Origin: Margaritifera margaritifera
Lineage: Eukaryota > Mollusca > Bivalvia > Unionida > Margaritiferidae
Direction: 5' to 3'
Length of the DNA stretch: 64,000 nucleotides
NCBI GenBank assembly: GCA_029931535.1
Contig: JAQPZY010001659.1
Coordinates: forward strand, 3,788,001 to 3,852,000
The notes beneath the pieces are model-generated. The model was not told the origin of the DNA, searched no databases, and saw only the letters and a list, made by a program, of their open reading frames with translations. Below are positions 21,530 through 33,174 of the stretch, in pieces (position 1 is the first letter of the stretch; the number at the start of each line of letters is the position of its first letter). Position numbers and translations under genes: made by a program.

Positions 21530-22180
21530 AGTAAAGCTTGCTCCTCAATATTAGCGATAGTGAGATTTGCATAAATTTGAATAAATGCTCCTAAGTTTTC
21601 TTTTTCCCAAATTGAATATGACCGATATATAAAGTATTTGCTTCAATAAATATTTGGGAATGTTTATTTTATTTTGTGTATACCTATATGGTTCATTATT
21701 TCATGCTAACTGCTTTGCATTGAAATAGTTTTCTCACCAAAGTGAAGTTGTTATTCATGGAGATTGTTGTTTATTATAAAAATCAAACCTCTGTAAGCAA
21801 GATAATTATAAATAAGAACACAAAATATATATAAAATTTTGACTGAATTGGGTGGAGAAAAAAAATTAATTTCTGAAAAATACGAGTATTAAATTAGCTT
21901 TTCATAGGTTTCTGAAACTTAACTGAACTATTTTGATTTGTTTGTCAGCTTGGCTGATGTTTTGAATAGTGTCTGCAAATAAGGGACATCTAAGACAAAA
22001 AATCAGGAATTGACTGTGATGTTAAAAGAAAACCACAAACCTAAAACCTCCAATAAATTCTGTTTGGTCTCCTCTCTAAATTTAATGCCATCTGCTATCA
22101 ATAAGCAAATGAAATAACAATTGTCTTTTCATACCAAACAGGTAAAACATTATTAAAACAGTGTAATCAATGATTACATA
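21530..22180. other. Spacer, no gene recognised
   Basis: AT-rich unassigned sequence before the second composite repeat. A second AATAAA at about 21645 has no evident gene. Confidence 0.5.
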
Positions 22181-22740
22181 GCTCACCTTTACAAAGCTTT
22201 TAGTAGTCTCCCGTAGCCATTGTAAATATTAATCAGCATGCAAAAAACAACTGCAGACTAAACTACATATTGTTTGCCTCTTTCCTAATTAAAGTTGTTT
22301 TAATTAATTTTTTTTCCCTTAACATTCTAACTTTTAATCTTTTTACAATTTGAGCTTTTAATAGGCACTATAAAGCCAGTATTGTGTTGACATACTGTTA
22401 AACCACATACATGTACCTACCTACCAACCTACCTACATACATACTGTGACAAGGCATAAAAGAAATAAAACAATACAAAAGAACATTATTTTCTATTATA
22501 TCAAAGTAGAGATACTATAGTTGATAAAAACCAGAGATGAATATTTAAAAAAATTATATATAAAAATCAGTTATAAAAATCTGCTTAAGAAGCTAGTATC
22601 ATTGTTCTCCCCTAGAAGCCAGCTTGTACTGGGTGAAAGTCACAGGTTTTGAGCAACCTTAATGGCCTCACATGAAAAGCATGCTGCATGCAGTCCACTC
22701 ATCTAATTCCATATTCATTCAGATGTACAATACACAATTC
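22180..22740 (+). repeat. Head segment of the composite repeat, copy 2
   Basis: Repeats the 17030-17640 segment, including GCCAGTATTGTGTTGACATA, the ACCT-type microsatellite at 22410-22435, CTGGGTGAAAGTCACAGG and GCATGCTGCATGCAGTCCAC. Confidence 0.8.
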
Positions 22741-22744
22741 ACCT

Positions 22745-22945
22745 GCTGATTGTATTTGTGTTTTTGTTGGTTTTAACACATCACTGGCTATATAATGATC
22801 ATGAGAGGGAATGGGAGCTAAGTGTCTTTACCAATGACACACTGAAGCAGTCCACCTTGGCTGACATGGGCAAGTATTGAATCCGCGACTGTTGGATTAG
22901 GAGTCTGATGTTCAACCAACTGAGCTCCCTTGTTGAGAGTAACCT
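22745..22945 (-). mobile_element. tRNA-derived SINE (Lys-like head)
   Basis: Minus strand: AGCTCAGTTGGTTGAAC (22926-22910) fits an A box, followed by CATCAGACTCCTAATCC, which resembles the tRNA-Lys anticodon arm. CGCGGATTCAATAC (22886-22873) is a B box. The tail runs through a CACTTAGCTCCCATTCCC segment. It lies at the head/array junction of the composite repeat, near where copy 1 also carries a SINE of another type. Confidence 0.72.
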
Positions 22946-22984
22946 ATCACAATATACAATGTATAGTCATTAATACTGAAAGTT

Positions 22985-24480
22985 TACAATTGAATAAACA
23001 TATTGATTACTACTTCCAACTGCACTGGTAAGAAAAAACCTGAGTAGGCTAAGATGTATATAGCATGGATAAATCTATATGGTCACAAACACAAATACTT
23101 AACCCACATTAATAAAGCATAACATGTAGGCCACAGTGACCTTCTTTGGTTGTAAGGGTGTAGTGCTAGCTAAGAGGCATCCGATTATAAAGTTTCATGA
23201 TTGGAACATAAACAGCACCCAATAAATGAACTTTAAATACAAAATGTAAACAAAGCTGCTGAATCATGAAATATAGTCACAAAGATCTCTTTTTTGCAAT
23301 AACGATGTAGAACTTATCAAGATGTACCTACTCACCAGTATGCATTTGGAATGCCAAAAAACTCTTGTGGTCATGAGCTAAATGCAAAAATGTAACCAAA
23401 GCAAGTAATAGATAAAATATGTCATGATGAGCTTCTTTTGTTTTATGGGTGTGATAGTAACTGAGATGCATGTAAATTTCACAATTCTAGCATGAACAGT
23501 CCCTGAGAAATAAACATGAAACACAAAGTTTAACCAAAGTCAGTGAAGTGTAGAATATGGGCCATAATGACCTACAACTGAAATGAAGTAGTGCTCATCA
23601 AGATGCATCCCCTCACTAAGTTTCATGATTCTAAATAGGATAGTATGTACACAGCATGCAAAAAACCTATGTGGTCATGAGCTAAATGCAAAAATTTAAC
23701 CTAAGCCATTCAAATGTGAAATGTGGTAACAGTGATTGCTTTTTGTATGGGTGTGGAACTAAAACAGATGTACGCAATCATTGAGTTTATTGATTTAAGC
23801 ATGAACAGTAAAACAACCAAAATTTTTAACCAAAGTCAGTAAAACATGAAATATGGGTCACAATGATCTACTTTTAAAATGAGGGTGTAGTACTCATCAA
23901 GATGCATCCTCTCATCAAGTTTCACGATTCCAGGTATAAAAGTATTATACAGGTGGTAAAAACAAATGTGTAGTAATGAGTTAATCTCAAATAGCATTTG
24001 CCAGTAAAATGTGAAATGTATGTCACTGTAACATTCTGTTGTTGTAAGGGTGTGGTACTAACAGAGATGCAAACAATCATAAAATTTAATGATTCTGGCA
24101 TGAACAGTGCCTAAAACTTAACCCAAATAAGTGAAGCATGAAATATGGGTCACATGACCTACTTTTGTAATGAGGGTGTAGTATTCATCAAGATGCATTC
24201 CGTCGTCAAGTTTCATGATTCTAGGTATAACAGTATGTATACAGAATGCAAACAAATCTATTTGGTCAGAAGCTAAATGCAAAAAACTTAACCTAAGCCA
24301 GTAAAATGTGAAATGTGACCTTCTTTGTTGTAAGGATGTGGTACTATTAGAGATAATAGTTTCATAAAGTTTGATGATTCTTGCATGAACAGAGCTCGCA
24401 AAATAAAAATAAAGCAAAATGTAAATAAAGTCAGTGAAGCAAAAAATTTAGGTCACAGTGACATACTTTTGTGATGAGGT
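22985..24480 (+). repeat. ~300-bp family C array, copy 2
   Basis: About five units with the family C landmarks (GTCAGTGAAGCATGAAATAT, GTAGTACTCATCAAGATGCAT, TTTCATGATTCTAGGTATAA, GTGGTCATGAGCTAAATGC). The short open stretches here are incidental, since frames are not kept between units. Confidence 0.85.
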
Positions 24481-25685
24481 TGAGGCACTTTATATGATTT
24501 TCATCTGTGCAGATGTTGATGCTGATGCCGAGGATAGTACAATATCTCTTCTCAAATTCTTAGAGGTGAGCTCAAATGGAGCTAAAAATAGAAAGTTTAT
24601 GTTGATATGGATATAGTCCATATTTGGTCCTTAGATCTCTGTGAACTCTATTACTGATGAAAAGTGATATCTGTATGTAGAGAGATAGTTATACTATATA
24701 GTTTTACTATACTGTAAATAGTTTTACTTCTTGTAAATAGTTTTACTAAGTGAAAACAGTTCATTTCAACAAGCACACAGAATACAGCACGCATCAAATA
24801 AACTTTGAATATGAAGGATTACAGTAAAAAAAAACATTATAGACTCCCCTGAATGTATTGCAGTCCAAACTGGCCAATTCGTTGTATCTCTTTTTCCCCT
24901 AAGAAAGTCCAAATTGTTCCCCAAATAGATGTGCATTGCAGTTTACAAATTACTGGACATTATTGACTCCCCTGAACACTTTGCAGTTCAAACTAGCAGA
25001 TTCCTTGCATCTTTTTTTGACCAAAGAAAGTCCAAATTATCCCCAAAGAGATGTACATTGCAGTTTATAAAAATATTAACTATTGACCTTCGTTTTGTTT
25101 ATAATAAGACATAACTCCCTTCATCAGCAGTATATCTGTATTATTCACCATACTGACTTTATGCCAACTACATGCTATGTTGGTATAACAAATTGCCAAA
25201 ATTGCCAATAGCAACTACAAATTCTCAGATGGCGATTCATTTTAATAAAAACATAATATTTTTCTATTTAAAATTTAGACGCATGTGCTGTTGTCTGCAG
25301 ATTTTCACCTTTACATCACTAACATCCTCTAGTGTAATGTATTTTTGAGACTGTATACATGATATAAGAGGCAAAATTTCTTAACAAAGGAATATCCAGA
25401 CATGCATTTATCAGCAATAAATAAAAACTGTTTATTAGTTCTAACTGAAAAATTCTGAGAAAGAGCAGAATTATGAAAGAAAATACTAGTCTCATTCAAC
25501 CAGACCTCTCATGTGACTCTTTGAGATCACACCAAACAAGGGTCTAGTAAAAAACTGAGTTTTCCTTGTAACATCAGAATAAGGCTTTCCCAAAATGTAG
25601 AAAAAGGATTGGACTGGCCGAGATGAGGTGGTGTACAGGCATCTACACACTTAAATGTGCTGAAACAAATTGGTAAATACCTCAC
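24481..25685. other. Spacer with a short internal duplication
   Basis: A ~120-bp segment is repeated: TCCCCTGAATGTATTGCAGT (about 24845) and TCCCCTGAACACTTTGCAGT (about 24967), each followed by AAAGTCCAAATT and AGATGT(G/A)CATTGCAGTTTA. No gene is recognised. Confidence 0.55.
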
Positions 25686-25689
25686 AAAT

Positions 25690-26514
25690 GAAGGATGACT
25701 GACAGTGCATCACTCTTTCATCGTGACAAATTTCAACTACTGTTCACTGACATGGCATTTCAGAAGCTTCACTAATATGAACAAACTTCAAAAACTCATG
25801 AAAGAGCTCTGAGATTTGTCTCTAGTGAGAAAAAAGAAATCTTACTCTAAACTCTTGGATTTGGCAAATGTGTCAACTCTCCACATGCAAGGGCTGAAGA
25901 CCATGGCACAAGAAGTTTTCAAAATTTTAAACAAGCAATGCCCAACGTACTTTAAATGATCTGAGCCCAGTTTCACAAAACACATCTCAAATTTCTACCT
26001 CAAACTGAAATACATGAATATCTTTCTTATCGCTTGGTTGATAACAATGAGTTTTTCCTCAGAATATTCATCAAGCATCGGGGATTACAATACAATCAGA
26101 AAATATTTAATTTTTCTTAAAGAAATCTTGTCTTATCTCTGAGGAATTTTGATGATTTCCTGCACTCTTTTTTGTACAGAATATCAAAGTTGCCATGTAT
26201 TAAATGTTCAAATTAAAACTGATTTTGCATCCTTTCCAATATATCTACCTCTGAAAAAAATATTGTCTGAAGTATCATAAGCAAGATCCTGTAAAATCTC
26301 CATCTGAAGAGAAATTTTGAGAATTTTAGTTAAACCAGAGCCTGGTAGTTTAAAAAAATTCTTCTTACTCTTTTAGGTATGCAAAAACACTGGAGATTCC
26401 AAATGTAAGTACATCTGGGTATGGGCTGCAATCTTTTAGGTATGTAGCTTCTAAGCTCTGGAATTCTCTCTGTAATAATTTCAAACATCAGATATCTGCT
26501 GCCATAATCTGATG
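25690..26514 (+). pseudogene. LINE (non-LTR retrotransposon) 3' coding end, split by an insertion
   Basis: The first part (to about 25960) reads, with one frameshift, NYCSLTWHFRSFTNMNKLQK, RFVSSEK, LHMQGLKTMAQE and FKILNKQCPTYF. This is the region after the RT domain in Jockey/CR1-like LINEs (consensus KLxKLxERALRxV...FKILN...P.YL). The second part (26378-26514) reads SGYGLQSFRYVASKLWNSL and ends in TGA, which is the C-terminal end of the same type of ORF2. The 417 bp between them interrupt the order. RT itself is absent, so this is a 5'-truncated dead copy. Confidence 0.75.
25961..26377. other. 417-bp insertion inside the LINE fragment
   Basis: Non-coding sequence starting near GAGCCCAGTTTCACAAAACA, placed between two parts of a LINE that are normally adjacent or nearly so. 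I see no clear inverted ends. It may be a short insertion or a decayed part of the LINE itself. Confidence 0.45.
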
Positions 26515-26845
26515 CATGTGTAGTCTTTTAGTTTCTAGTCTTGTAAATTTGTTTTTAGTTGCCCTATATGTGGCTTATGTTGCTTTCACTTAGTTTGAGA
26601 TGGATTTTCCTCCCCATTATTGATGTATATTAGTTTTTTTAGCTCTGCCGTAAGCATAGTTTTAGTTCTGTAGTTTTGCTCATGGCTTTGAGTTCTGTTG
26701 TTTTACTTGTAGCTTACAGTTACTTTCCTGTGTATTGTTCTTATATGTTTCCCTGTATGTGCTGTTGGTTGCTCTTAACTGCTGTATTGTGATATATATG
26801 CTTCCAGTACATATTCACTATTCACATGTGTGTATTCTGTACATA

Positions 26846-26933
26846 CAGTGAAACCCCGCTATAACGCGATATTTGGGGTCCATAAAATTCGATCGCGGAA
26901 AAAGCGGGGTCGCGTTATTGCGGGGTTTTACTA
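26846..26933. mobile_element. 88-bp palindromic MITE, TA-flanked, pogo/Tigger-like
   Basis: The left end CAGTGAAACCCCGCTATAAC and the inverted right end (GTTATTGCGGGGTTTTACTA) pair over most of their length. TA lies on both sides (26844-26845, 26934-26935). The CAGTnnAACCCCGnTATAACG pattern is typical of pogo/Tigger ends. The whole element is nearly one hairpin with a short centre. Confidence 0.8.
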
Positions 26934-26939
26934 TATTTT

Positions 26940-27935
26940 ACATTTTTCAGAGAACAACGTATACACGTCTAATGTATAGCATGAATAGGGTATCAACACT
27001 GTTTACTATCTGATATCGATCTGTCTTTGTTTTCCCACATGACAACCCTTTGATTGAGCCACGAGTTTGATACAGCTGTATTTGTTCAGTGCTAAGTAAC
27101 AGAGAGTGGTTATTTGAACTCCCTGTGATCTTGCCGCCCAAGCTCAGTCTCTACATAAGCACCCACATATGACAATCTTTGATCTTGCCGCCCAAGCTCA
27201 GTCTCAACATAAGCACCCACATATGACAATCTTTGATCAACCACCGCATTGTCTGGTGCTTGGTTGTGTATGCAGTTAAAGAAGAAACATAAGTCAGCTA
27301 TTGTTTGCGCAATGATTGTATACAGGATGAATTGAAGTCCAGCGCACGTGTTGGCGGCTTACGTTTTTTGATGTTTATTAAATCGTGAGAATCTTTTATC
27401 AACCACCACATTGTGTGATGCTCAGTTGTGTATGCAGTTAAAGAAGAAAAACATGTCGGCTATTGTTTGAGCAATGATTGTATACATAATGAATTGAAGA
27501 CAAACACAGAGAAGACTTACTGGCTTTACTCATGGATCAGTAATAAATAACATTTCCGAAAATGTTTATTTTGGCATAACACTTCAAGAAATTGGTGAAA
27601 TTGTTAAATTTCAGAAGCCACGCCACGATCGAATTCATACGTGATCTCTTCCCCAAAATTATAATAAACGTTTTATACACTATTTCTCGTACTTAAAATA
27701 AAAGTTTTTTTTTTCCGTGTACAAGAAAAATACATGTACATGTATATAAAATTTCAGGAACCACGCCACAAACTTATTATACTCGAATTCATACGCGATC
27801 TCTTCCCCAAAATGATACTGTAATATACACATTTTATACACTATTTCTCGTACTTTGCACACAAAAAAAAAATGTTCATGTGCGAATAAATATGAAATTT
27901 TGGGAGCCACGCCACGATCGTGTATTTGCTAGCCA
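26940..27935. repeat. Region of local duplications, partly homologous to the inside of the nested transposon at 39442-40997
   Basis: TCTTGCCGCCCAAGCTCAGT occurs at about 27129 and 27182. TGTGTATGCAGTTAAAGAAG occurs at about 27266 and 27427. CCACGCCACGATCG-type phrases occur at about 27617, 27762 and 27907, with repeated TCTTCCCCAAAAT. The stretch 27050-27150 is the inverse of about 40095-40290 (shared GATCACAGGGAGTTCAAATA). No coding frame is supported. Confidence 0.65.
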
Positions 27936-27940
27936 TTATA

Positions 27941-28098
27941 CATGATACCTGTCTTGAAAGACCACTGCTTCGAGACAACCTGTCAAAGCACAGATTGATT
28001 GATTATATAGCAATATGACCTGTAATGATAAGACTACTTGTCTTGAGAGACCATAATTTTTTGGCAGAAGGTGTGGTCTTTCAAGACAGGTTCAACTG
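27941..28098. mobile_element. 158-bp MITE, TA-flanked
   Basis: ACCTGTCTTGAAAGACCAC (27947-27965) and its exact inverse (28073-28091) are the ends. The right end continues to CAACTG then TA, so the outer consensus is CAGTTGAACCTGTCTTGAAA, with a small deletion on the left. TA is present at 27939-27940 and 28099-28100. Tc1-mariner (Tigger-like) style. Confidence 0.75.
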
Positions 28099-28100
28099 TA

Positions 28101-30790
28101 CATGTATTTAAATGTTGCATGTAATTTTGGAGTAGAATCTATTCATGTAAACTGGTTTCTCTGCAAGTAACTTTTAAACAGAAATGTAATCTTTTTTTAA
28201 GTGTAATTTTAGCATCAAAACAAGATTTTTAAAAACTAGTTACATAATTAAATTAGCTTGTATGTATTTGCAAACATACAGAACTCAGGAAAACCACTCA
28301 TTCTTGCTGCATACAAATTGGCTGAGCAGAGGAAACCTTTACTACCTATTCATCCCTGGGCCTAGTAGATGCAGATTCGCACCATGAGAATATATCTGGA
28401 TGCATTTTCTACACTTAACGATCTGTGAAGTTCAACAGTGCTTAACATCTAGTGTGCATCAATTATCAACTTTGCTTGATACGCAGGCACTTAATGCAAA
28501 CTTTACACTAAAATGGGCTCAAATCATGAAAATATTATGTTCGGAGTGAAGACAGCAGGTTTTAAACCCTTCTACTAGCAAGCTTGCATCGGGTGCCAGT
28601 GTTCATTTAGGAAGAGTGTAAGCAGTATAGTGAATCAATGTACTGTGTTGAGTGAAGTGATGACAGGGACGAGTATCTGTTGCAACTCACTTATCCCAGG
28701 ACGAGTGCTTGGAAAAATTTTCTCTAGCCCCGACATATTTTAATTTGTATATACATCTGTATGGAGTCAGTAAAATAGTTCCTATGAGCTAATGTATCTT
28801 ATTATTTAAATGCAAACCGACTCTGAATAAAAATTTGTCTATGTCTATAGTGTATCAAAATGTATGGTACCTAGAGAAACTATCTAAAATCAGCTTCCGA
28901 CTAATTCTAAATCGTACCCCACTCTTAATCTCGTAATATACTTACCTGCCACAATTACAGTCTAGTTCAGAAGTTAAATAATTCCTTAATAACTTATAAT
29001 TTTCAAACCATAACACCTTCGCCCGACTACACTTTACAAATTGCAAAAGTTTGCGAGGACGGGGGAAGATAATGTTTGAAATTTGTAATGTATGAAGGGA
29101 TTAAATAATTCTGCTCTAGACAGTAGTTGTGCAAGGTAGTTACTTTCCAAGATTGGAAATAGTCTGCGATTCAGAATGGATCGCAAGCCGATATGCTAAC
29201 TTACTGTAGCATCAACAACAGAAAGAAGAAAAGAATGTAGTAGTTTTACGCCAAATACAGTTTTCCGGTCTTTGACTTCTTTAGATGGATACTTTTACCA
29301 AGACCAACATTTCTATGTGGAAAAAAAAAACTTTTGGTATTTCTTATTGTCTATAAATAGTAATTACATTCAACACTCTACACGCTTTTCATTTGCAAAT
29401 CGCCCATATTGTAAAAATAAGTAAAGTTGGGATAATTCTTTGGAGATACGTATAACTTTTGTAATGGAAACAGGCAAAAGTAATAAGTAATTCATATCAA
29501 TAATTTTTGTTTTAATTTGATTAGAAGATTGCTTTTAAAAGCTTTATTTTAATAACTAGTGATTAGATCATCTGAATACCAATGTACGGCGAGTATACTT
29601 CTATTTTCTGCATGCAGGCCGGTGTACAGGCTATTATGATTCTGAGTTAATAAAGTTCTGGCGGAAGAGCGAAAAAGGTGAACTGACAGGAAGCTTAAAG
29701 ATCCTGATGAGATGCCAATGACGGAGGATTAGGCACCTCCAGTTTGTGTACCTCTTTTTCACAAAGAGTAATGTAGACAAATATTATTTAAAATGTATGC
29801 CATGCTGGAGAAAGTCTACAATTACATGCCAACAAAGTTTTCCGTTTATTGTTGAATATATGACAAATCTTCTGCTGATAGGAATCACTTAAGCTTTTTT
29901 TTTAACAGGTCTTTGCCAGTTGAGGCTGAAATTTTTAACTCGACAAGGATTCATGCCCCCAAAGGTGACACATCTTGGATAGTTTAGGGCTACATAACAA
30001 GAGAACAGACTTGTATTGTCCAATTAAGGAACTTTTTTCGGGCCTTATAATTATTAAAGGGATGAAATCCCTCATAATTAGCCACTGATACATAAATACA
30101 CATTCTGTGTAATAAAAATATAATGTTAGAACAAAGGAAATTAAAGATAAAGACTTGCACATATGATTATAGATGATTGGAAAATGGAATGGTAAAATGC
30201 TTATAAAACAAGAGTAGATCAAATATAATTATAAAGTTATTCAAGAGCATCATTTTGTATCATCCATACCTGCTGTTTTTTGGGGTTTTTTAAGTGCATT
30301 TTTTAAAATACACATGGAGAAATGAAGAAAAATATCTGTATTTTCATTTTTGGTTAACCAAGGAAATTTGGAACAGTTATTCACATGAGAAAAGTAGAGA
30401 TATTGCATAAAAAAATTTGATCTTTCCAAGTGTAAAGAGGGCATTCAGTGATAAAATGGCGTTCATCTTCTACTTTCTGCAGATTAAAAAATGTAAAAAT
30501 TCTTTCTGTACTATCTAGCTTATAAGATAACCTTGCTCATGTTTAGTTCACCTCTGCAAAGTAGATGAGAGCTATTGTACTTCCTCCAACATTTGCGTCT
30601 GCACCGATAAAGGCATATATACATGTGCACAGCATCTCTATATCTCAACCATTCTTTCATTCTGTCTGCATGGCAACAGTTTGGAGTAGGTTTCATAGCA
30701 CCTATCCCTTTGAGAGGGGTTGAGGGAGCTAAGTTTGTACATGCATGAACATTGGTTGTATATTCTTGGTTAAATTTTTGCATTTAGCTT
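28101..30790. other. Spacer without recognised gene
   Basis: About 2.7 kb of AT-rich DNA. The open stretches on the minus strand (29935-30783) have no recognisable domain and a composition like the surroundings. No inverted ends or arrays were noticed. Confidence 0.5.
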
Positions 30791-30799
30791 AGGTATTTT

Positions 30800-32010
30800 T
30801 GCACACTGTTTAGATACTGTTATACCTGAAATCATGAAAGTTGGTGAGAATGTGACTTGATGAGTACAACACCCACATCACAAAAGTATGTCACTGTGAC
30901 CGATATTTCATATTCACTGGCTTTGGTTCAATTTTGCGTTTTAAGTTTATTTTCAGGCTAAGATCATGCTAGAATCATCAAATCAGATGATGATATGCAT
31001 CTCTTAGTAACACAGTCTTATATTAAAAGATGGTCATGGTGACCTACATTTAACATTATACTGGTTTGGGTTAAGTGTTTCTGCACTAAATAGGTTTTTT
31101 ACCTCCTATATAATAGTGTTATACCTTGAATCATGCAACTTGGTGAGAGGATGCATCTTGATGTTTCACCCATATCTTAAAAGTAGATCACTGTGGTCCA
31201 ATATTTCATGCTTTATTGATTTTGGTTAAATGTTATTTTGATTGCTCATGCTTGAATTATTAAACTTAATGATTGTATACATCTCTCACCCATACAAGAA
31301 GGGTCAGTGTGACCTACATTTCACATTTTACTGGCTTAGTTTTTTTTATTTAGTTCATGACCACATAGATTTTGGGGTATGTTATTTATATACTATGCAA
31401 TCTAGAATTATGTAACTTGGTGATGGGATGCATCTTGATAAGCACAACACCTTCATTTCAGTAGTAGGTCATTATGGCCCATGTTTTACACTTCACGGAC
31501 TTGGTTAAATTTTGTGTTTTATGTTCATTTCTCATGTACTGTTCATGCTAAAATCATTAAATTGATGATGATATGCATCTCTGTTACATCCACTCCCTTA
31601 CAACAAAAGAAGCTTATCAGGACATATTTTTTTATCTTTTACTGGTTTTGGTTAGGTTTTTACATTTAGCTCAAGACCACATGCGTTTTTGGCAAGCTAT
31701 ATGTATACTGTCCTCCCAAGAATGCTGAAACTTTATGAGTGTGTGCATTTTAAGCTCTACATCCTTGTTAAAAAAGAGGTATTTGTGACCTATATTTCAT
31801 TCTTCAGTGACTTTATTGCAAGTTTCTGTTTGAAGTTTATTTATTGAATGCTGTTTATGTTCCACTTGTGAAACTTGATAATTGGATGCATCTCTGTTAT
31901 TACTACACTCTTACAGCCAAAAAAGTTGCTGCAATCTACATTTTACATTTTACTAACATGGGTTAAGTATTTGTGTTTATGACCACATAGATTCTTCCAT
32001 GCTCTATACA
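30800..32010 (-). repeat. ~300-bp family C array, copy 3, inverted
   Basis: The inverse of the family C landmarks: CATCTTGATG(A/T), GTGACCTACATTTCACATTTTACTGG, ACTGGCTTTGGTTCA, TTAGTTCATGACCACATAGAT. About four units. Confidence 0.82.
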
Positions 32011-32184
32011 TCCTACCCAAAAGTTTTTTTCTGTCTAATGCAGGTGGAATAAATATGTTTATTCAGTGATAAACTTTACACATTAATGAATATACATAGT
32101 ATATTGCACTAGGTTTTTCTCAACAGGTTAAATGTGTATTATATATGTGAATAAGCATAGGAGTTTATGAGTGGACAGCCTGCT

Positions 32185-32800
32185 GCATGCTTTTCATGTG
32201 AGGCCTCATCTGTAATGGTTAATGGAGGTGATTATTGATGCATGAAATATGCTTGTATGACTAGCTGTTACTCAAAGGTTACTCAAAGCCTGTGACTTAC
32301 ACCCAGTAAAATCTGACTTCCAGGGGTGGAGAATGATAATAGCTTCTTAAGCAGATTTTAAGAACATGGATTTAAAATTATAAAATGTTAATCTCTAGTT
32401 TGTATCAACTCATTATAATACCTCTCCTTTCATATCAAAGAAAGGAATGCTCTTTTTTTATTGTTTTATGTCTTATATGTCCTGTCACAGTAAGTAGGTA
32501 GGTAATTAGGTATGTTGGTTGATTAATGTGTTTGTTGTTTTAGTGGTATGTCAACAGAATACTGGCTATATAGTGCCAATAAAAAATAAAACTTTTACAT
32601 TTTGAAAAGATTAAAACTTAAAATTTAAAGAGAATTTTTTTTTGCAAAACAAACTATTTAGAAGAGGGGCCAACATTTTGTTTTCAAGATCAGTTTAGTC
32701 TAAACTTATTTTCTGCATGATAATTAATGTTTACAATGGCTACTCCAAACTAGTAAAGGCTTCACAGAGGTGAGTTATGTAATTGTTGATTATGCTATGG
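32185..32800 (-). repeat. Head segment of the composite repeat, copy 3, inverted
   Basis: Inverse of 17030-17640 and 22180-22740, including CAGCCTGCTGCATGCTTTTC, the AGGT-type microsatellite (about 32495-32515) and CAACAGAATACTGGCTATAT. The order head then ~300-bp array is the same as in copies 1 and 2. Confidence 0.8.
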
Positions 32801-33170
32801 TTTATTTTTTAATATTTGCCACAGTCTGTTCACATGTAAATGGTGTGCACTTGTATGAATTTTAGCTGCAGTCACAATGACTAATACATCAAATGGCCTT
32901 AACAATAAATTAAGAAAACATTTGTATGTATGGATATCAATTTGATTTGCTGAAGATTAATCAGTTGTGACTAATATCTGAACTTGTGGTAAATGCTGTA
33001 GATTCTGTCTTCCAGTGTTTTGATAACCTCATCATTGTATAGATATAATATAAAATTACTGATAGAAAGGTTGACCTATGAACTAATATATTGACATGGT
33101 CATGTAATGACAACATGACAGGTAACCCCACTTGTGGATTATGTTATCATATGTATATGGTACAGAATTC
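32801..33170. other. Short spacer between repeat families
   Basis: Unassigned AT-rich sequence between the composite repeat and the inverted ~148-bp array. Confidence 0.5.
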
Positions 33171-33174
33171 AATG

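Noticed and set aside
24118..24417. 99-codon minus-strand open frame
   Set aside because: It lies in the ~300-bp tandem family; equivalent frames are not kept in neighbouring units.
28101..30790. Host exons in the ~2.7-kb spacer
   Set aside because: No open stretch shows conserved motifs or paired splice signals; composition equals the surrounding noncoding DNA.
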